Shown in pieces: positions 55,624 to 64,000 of a stretch of DNA of 64,000 bases. The DNA comes from Spirogloea muscicola (taxonomy: Eukaryota > Streptophyta > Zygnematophyceae > Spirogloeales > Spirogloeaceae), in contig WELB01000174.1 of the NCBI GenBank assembly GCA_009602725.1, positions 210,295 through 274,294 of the forward strand, given 5' to 3'. Both the position numbers and the translations under genes were made by a program. The notes under the pieces are model-generated. The model was given only the letters and a program-made list of their open reading frames with translations. It was not told where the DNA came from and ran no database searches. Each line of letters starts with the position of its first letter. The stretch's first letter is position 1.

Positions 55624-56938
55624 CTGGCGGCGGCCTGCTGGCGCTCGCGGCGGCCGTCCTGCAAGCCGGCCCCGCCGCCGCCGCCGTCGTGGCCGACGAC
55701 CTGGCGGCGTGCTCGCAGGAGCTGGGCGGCGCCGACCCCGACACCGTCATCATCGTCGCCTGCATTGCGGAGGCCGTTGCGCTCACCGGCGCCGCCGTCG
55801 GCGGTGAGCAGCTCTGGGCCCGCCCTCGCCGCCGCCCTTGGCCAGCCCCGAAGTCGTGGGCCTGGGTGGACTCATCGCAGGCTGATTGCTGGCGCAGCGC
55901 AGGCATCATCGCACGGCGGCGCAAGCAGGAGCTGGAGGCCATCAACGCGCAGCTGCGCTTGATCAACAGCACGCTGAAAAAGCAGGCCCGCATCGAGTCG
56001 TACGCGCCGAGCCTGTCGTACGCGCCCTCCGGGCGAGGCCGCGTGGCTGTGGAGGTGCTCCTCTTCTCCACTTGCGCCAATTCGCCAATCTCCATACTGA
56101 GTTGCAAGCTAGCTATCATCAAAAGGATTGGAAGGACTCGGGCCGTCTTGATCTACAATAACCCTAAACCCTATATCCAGTTGGCATACACTTGAAATGG
56201 GAAGCTGAATCTATGACATCCTTCAATCAATTTAATCAGACTCTGAAGGGTGTTAGGATTAGGTGTAGGGTTTGGTTGTCCCATTTAGGTGGGGTTGAAA
56301 GGTCGGCATTGTACCTGCAAGCGCTGGTCGTCAAACACCTCGGTGCAGATGAGACTGTCGAGGTAGACACATGCTGTGGTTGTTGGTCACCAAGGCCAAC
56401 CAGGTTATGGGGTACATGGCAGGTGAAGACCGACACACTGCGGGAGACCTTGATGCTGCGGCTGAGGAGCGGGAAGCGGCACCTGCGAGAGGGCAACCCA
56501 AAGGCGGCTTTCGAGGAGTTCCAAGCTGCGCTGGTGCTCGCCCAGCAAGTTGGTGACATTGTGGAAGAGAAGAAAGCGTCGCGTGGCCTCGGTGAGTTGC
56601 ACCACGATCCTCATCCGTGCTTTGCATGCTTTCACACGCTCTCACTTCTACTACAGTACTCCTGTTGCTGTGCCTCCACCTGCTTGCAATAGTCACAGGT
56701 AGTTCTGCAAACCCTGGCAGGAGCTTCCTGTCAACGACAACGGAAGTACAAGGATGCTATCCGGTACCACGAGCTGGTGCTGAAAACATCCGACAGGACA
56801 GGCGAGCAGTCTGGCGATACAGAAGCGTGTGGGGCTATTGCAGACTGTTATACAGAGCTGGGCGACTTGGAAGCAGCTGCAAAGTACTACGACAGGTATA
56901 TCTCACTACTAGAGACTGGGAATGAGATTGAGGACTAG
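55624..56938 (+). CDS. FLU: FLU-like TPR protein, negative regulator of tetrapyrrole synthesis (5' end missing)
   Basis: FLU (FLP in Chlamydomonas) is a thylakoid-membrane protein that binds glutamyl-tRNA reductase and restrains 5-aminolevulinate synthesis in the dark. Exons: up to 55803, 55903-56054, 56423-56591, 56721-56938 (TAG at 56936). In order: a hydrophobic segment (VIIVACIAEAVALTGAAVGG) that can be the membrane anchor, a coiled-coil-like stretch (RRRKQELEAINAQLRLINST), then IESYAPSLSYAPSGRG, which is almost identical to plant FLU. Three TPR-like repeats follow, including KAAFEEFQAALVLAQQ, KYKDAIRYHELVLKTSD and GAIADCYTELGDLEAAAKYY. The upstream part with the transit peptide is obscured by the T run. 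The gene is convergent with the lysyl-tRNA synthetase gene. Confidence 0.88.
56161..56174 (+). promoter_or_regulatory. telomere-like repeat (telo-box type) in a FLU intron
   Basis: ACCCTAAACCCTAT, two units of the CCCTAAA telomere motif, in the intron 56055-56422. Loose reverse-sense matches (GTTAGGATTAGG, GTAGGGTTTGG) follow at 56250-56275. Plant telo-boxes (AAACCCTAA) act in promoters and first introns; any role here is inference. Confidence 0.45.
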
Positions 56939-57002
56939 TGGAACAGACCATCGCGTAGTTCATTTTGGTAATGATCTAGCTCGGCCAGCGGTCGAGATTA
57001 TC

Positions 57003-57007
57003 TGTAA
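57003..57007 (+). promoter_or_regulatory. TGTAA poly(A)-type signal of the FLU-like gene
   Basis: TGTAA 65 bases after the FLU stop. A reverse-strand TGTAA for the facing gene lies at 57092-57096, 123 bases after its stop; the two 3' ends share about 280 bases. Confidence 0.4.
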
Positions 57008-57218
57008 TGTCTTCATAGGACAATGGTGATTATGACCCCAGTCCGACAATCTGAATTAGTAGAATTCTAAGGTTGGCCTACGATTCCAATTTTACAGTAC
57101 TGAAACCATGTGTCAGTGATGTTAGCCAGAAGCCAAAGAAGCTTGTGACGTGAACCAGAGCACACCTACAAGGGCAGTAATGAAGGAGCTTTGAAATACG
57201 TCAATGAGCAGTGCCGTG

Positions 57219-61398
<4,180 letters not shown>

Positions 61399-61493
61399 GA
61401 CGGCCCGCGCCCAGGCCCCCGGGGCACCGAGGTGCCGGAGCTCACAAGGGTTTAAGCCTCAAAGTAAACCCCATTTAATCCCCTTATACCCAT

Positions 61494-61533
61494 TACTACA
61501 TTCATTGTGGGCTTGCCCACAATAAATGTAGTA
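61494..61533. repeat. long hairpin upstream of the lysyl-tRNA synthetase gene
   Basis: Arms 61494-61512 (TACTACATTCATTGTGGGC) and 61515-61533 pair over 19 bases with one mismatch and a 2-base loop. AT-rich flank. It could be the remnant of a foldback element (MITE) or a structured promoter element. Not a recognised bacterial-style terminator context. Confidence 0.6.
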
Positions 61534-62458
61534 AAATCACCGTTTCCTCCTGCATGTGGGCGGCCACAGCGCCGAAGAGCTCTGCTCTGGATCTGGATGC
61601 TGCACACGGCCCCGGCAACGGCCACTCACCAATGGGCCATGGTGGGGCGCTCACTGGTTGCAACTTGGAGCCGAAGGCCTGTTTACCTTGCCAGGGCCTT
61701 AGCCAGCGCTGCGACGAGCAAGCAACGGCCGCTGTTAACGGAGTTATAATGGTGTGTTCTTTGGGCTTGTAGCTCGCTTTCGGGCACACACTTTCTGCGA
61801 GGTGCAACCAAACCCTGCACCCTCCACTAGGACATTGATAACGTCATGCAAAAGCTTCTGGAATCTAGCTTGGAACGTAAGAATCAGGCGGTCGCTATGT
61901 TGGTCCTACTGCTGGAGTCCAGCATGTTGGGGCACAGTGTCTTCAACGACTCTGCCCACTTGCCCTGTACTTGTTCAAGCTGGCGAGTGTAAGAGGGTCC
62001 TAACGCAAGAGCATTGGATACAAGTTGCACCTACAGGCCAGCACAAAGACCTTCATACGGTTCACTGCTTATACTACAGAGAAGTCTTGGTGCAGGATCA
62101 GCAAGCTCGTCACATTCATTAACACAAAAAGTACGATTTGCAAATTTGGACTACGAAGCTCCATGTGCAACATTGGATGCCACTCACTGTGCTTAAATCA
62201 ACTCTTCTTGATGAGAGGCAGTCTACATCAGTGAAAGCAAGAGACAATCCAGAGTGACCTTCAGCGATGTCACATGGCATTGGCTGTGACCTTGGTTGCG
62301 ATTGCCTCATGCTTAAAGTACAAGGCTTGCTGTATTAGTATCACCTGTCACGACAGCGCCTCAAAACCACGTCCCATTGCAAGGGCAGCGGCACAGCTCA
62401 GAAGGGGCACCTCAAGGATGTACGTGAGAACAGAGCTAGCCATCACAGGAGCTCGCTG
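61534..62458. other. intergenic stretch with weak coding-like pieces
   Basis: No family recognised. Minus-strand pieces at about 61540-61720 (SRAELFGAVAAHMQEETVI) and 61880-61975 (KWAESLKTLCPNMLDSSS) look exon-like, but I cannot place them. Confidence 0.3.
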
Positions 62459-62749
62459 TCAGAGCTTCTCAATGCACTCCTTAAGGGCTTACTTGGTGGG
62501 TCGTTCAAGGACCCAACCTCTCCATCGTGAAAAGTCAGCACGAGGTTGCTTCTTGTGAACTTCCTGATGCTTGAGCCAAGGGCAGAGGACCTGACAGCAC
62601 CCCCTACAGCATGCAAAGTATACTAGCCTGTGCACTGTGACGTCCACAGGAGGCAGATCAATGTGGCTGTGGCTTGGCAAGCACGCACAAACTTGGTGTC
62701 GATCTTGTCAAACTCCTGTGGCAACCACTTGCACATGCACTCGGGTCTC
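62459..62749 (-). CDS. possible small unidentified gene or 3' exons
   Basis: Minus strand reads RPECMCKWLPQEFDKIDTKF at about 62675-62749, just after the UNC-50 stop, and further down ALKECIEKL-stop (62459-62488). Both look protein-like and could be exons of one small protein, but the intron between them and any start are not clear. No function assigned. Confidence 0.25.
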
Positions 62750-64000
62750 TCAGTCAAAATAGAAGCCCATGATGAAGCGGGTAGGGTTGAAGCGCCCCAC
62801 CACCGCTGCCATTGCAGATGATTACCATCAACAGCAATCCAGCACAGCTAGTGAATGCTTGGCAAAATTGGGACAGCTTGTGGCTTGCCAGTAGGACAAG
62901 GAGAATCATCAGGGAGTTATCAAGGCACTTACAGAACGGCAGTGCTATTAGCAGCAAACCAATGGGGTAAAGGAAGAGTGTCGTCCTCTCCAAGAAAGGG
63001 AGCACTGCAGCCAAAATAGAAGGTCGGAGATACACTTCTCAATATTCTTCAATTTCTCAACATACTCATAATTCAAGAGCAACAAGCTGGCTGCCTTGTT
63101 GATTGATACTTTTCTTAATCTATCTACTATGTGCATGACTAGCAAGGAGCTTGCCCTGGAATTGCCATAGAACATGTGCAGAGCCCACAAGTACTGCTGT
63201 GTGTAGGGCAGGAGTACCATCATATCCAAGGAAGTTCAAATAGTGGTAATATGAGAATGCGAGACCGTAAAGGATGTTGGACAGCAACATTGCAAGGAAT
63301 CCCCTCTCCAGTAGCAGCGGCGACAAAAAGTACTGAATCACTGCAGTTTTAGATAATTCTTCATGATCACGTCTATGTTGAAACACACCATGCAGAAACA
63401 ACCACCCACAATACTCCCACTGATTAAATTTTGTCAACATGCATTTGTGTGTGCAAAGCTGCAGTACACAACCTGATATCATGGCAGACTACATACCATA
63501 TAGGAGTACAAAGACTGGAAAGAAAGAGTTGCAGTGGACGTCAAATGCGTAAAGCCTGCCACCATCGTCATAAAAAGGACAATCAAGATAGCAGCATGCC
63601 TTCAAGTCATGGAGGAATTAGGGTTTCGGTCAAGGGTTTAGGATTTAGGGTTGAGGCAAGCCTGAGCAGGCCCCTGCTGCTCATGCTGCAACAAGTGCAG
63701 GCCCTCAACAAAAGAAATGGTTTAGCCAGCGAGAACTCCTAGGTTAAGACCTTTCAGGAACCTGAGATATGCAATAGTATAATGACTACATACACTAACA
63801 TCATAACAGATACACTCGTTTCAAAGTCTGGTGAAAATCGATCAGGATGTTGAGACAATCTACGAGAAAAAACGTAATTTACCATTCGACCTGCTGCTCC
63901 ACTACATGCGTGTGACCAGCTGCCTCTTCTCGCAGGTACTGATTGGCGATGAACCTGTCAAGGAGAAGCATGCCAAGGAAGCCACAAATTGCAACCCCTC
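62750..64000 (-). CDS. UNC-50 family Golgi membrane protein, partial (5' end beyond window)
   Basis: UNC-50/GMH1 family protein: a Golgi multi-pass membrane protein, linked in animals to acetylcholine-receptor trafficking and in yeast to Arf-GEF partners. Exons: 63883 to beyond 64000, 63497-63555, 63218-63340, 62933-63004, 62750-62805. Seen in order: LDRFIANQYLREEAAGHTHV then VEQQVEW, LYAFDVHCNSFFPVFVLLY, a membrane segment (LLLERGFLAMLLSNILYGLA) with SYYHYLNFLGYD, VLPFLERTTLFLYPIGLLL, and the tail VVGRFNPTRFIMGFYFD. All match the family at the expected spacing, including Y-x-x-FLGY-x-x-LPFL. The start and first membrane segments are missing at the window edge. All introns inside the window fit GT-AG. 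Confidence 0.88.
63617..63652 (-). promoter_or_regulatory. telomere-like repeats (telo-box type) in an UNC-50 intron
   Basis: Plus sense ATTAGGGTTTCGG, AAGGGTTTAGG, ATTTAGGGTTG: three degenerate TTTAGGG units. In the gene's own sense they read AAACCCTAA, an exact telo-box. They lie in intron 63556-63882. Confidence 0.45.

Noticed and set aside
55308-56195. Single long protein across the T run
   Set aside because: Runs through an N, a poly-T run and an intron with GT-AG ends; the real product is the spliced FLU-like protein.
61502-61807. 101-residue minus-strand protein
   Set aside because: No homology, no splice or promoter support; kept only as a weak coding-like piece in the intergenic note.

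Overview
The window looks like nuclear DNA of a green alga (Chlorophyta; a trebouxiophyte-like lineage is a guess). It is GC-rich with intron-bearing genes, and it encodes plant-type plastid proteins: a FLU-like regulator and an organellar lysyl-tRNA synthetase. TGTAA polyadenylation-type signals follow several stop codons, and TTTAGGG-type telomere-like motifs occur in introns. I saw no tRNA, rRNA or CRISPR array.

Layout: host genes occupy both edges and a retroelement graveyard of about 45 kb fills the middle. Left edge (1-6.2 kb): a GDT1/TMEM165-type Mn/Ca transporter gene (+) and a HAT1-type histone acetyltransferase gene (-). Right edge (55.6-64 kb): a FLU-like gene (+), convergent with an organellar lysyl-tRNA synthetase gene (-), then an UNC-50 family gene (-) that runs off the window end.

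Middle: (a) two clusters of 5'-truncated LINE-type copies (6.2-9.1 and 50.5-55.3 kb). They share a C-terminal tail domain, and most are followed by a small 3' stem-loop. (b) Nested Ty3/gypsy chromovirus-type elements between 9.8 and 50.5 kb. One is nearly complete (11.06-17.65 kb, minus), two are large partial plus-strand copies (19.8-23.9 and 30.7-35.5 kb), and the rest are solo LTRs and gag/protease/RT fragments, often abutting in opposite orientations. (c) A piece of a different AT-richer element with a PHD-finger tail and paired direct repeats (40-42.4 kb). All LTR elements here look broken and old, as fossils.

The host genes have unrelated roles (Golgi ion homeostasis, histone acetylation, tetrapyrrole control, organellar translation, Golgi trafficking). 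No operon-like cooperation is expected. The most unusual material is structural: inverted abutting fragments suggestive of autointegration, tandem triplications inside gag, a histidine-rich Gag repeat, the LINE 3' stem-loop family, and telo-box-like motifs in introns of two genes. Single-N assembly gaps lie at 17648, 55572 and 61355.
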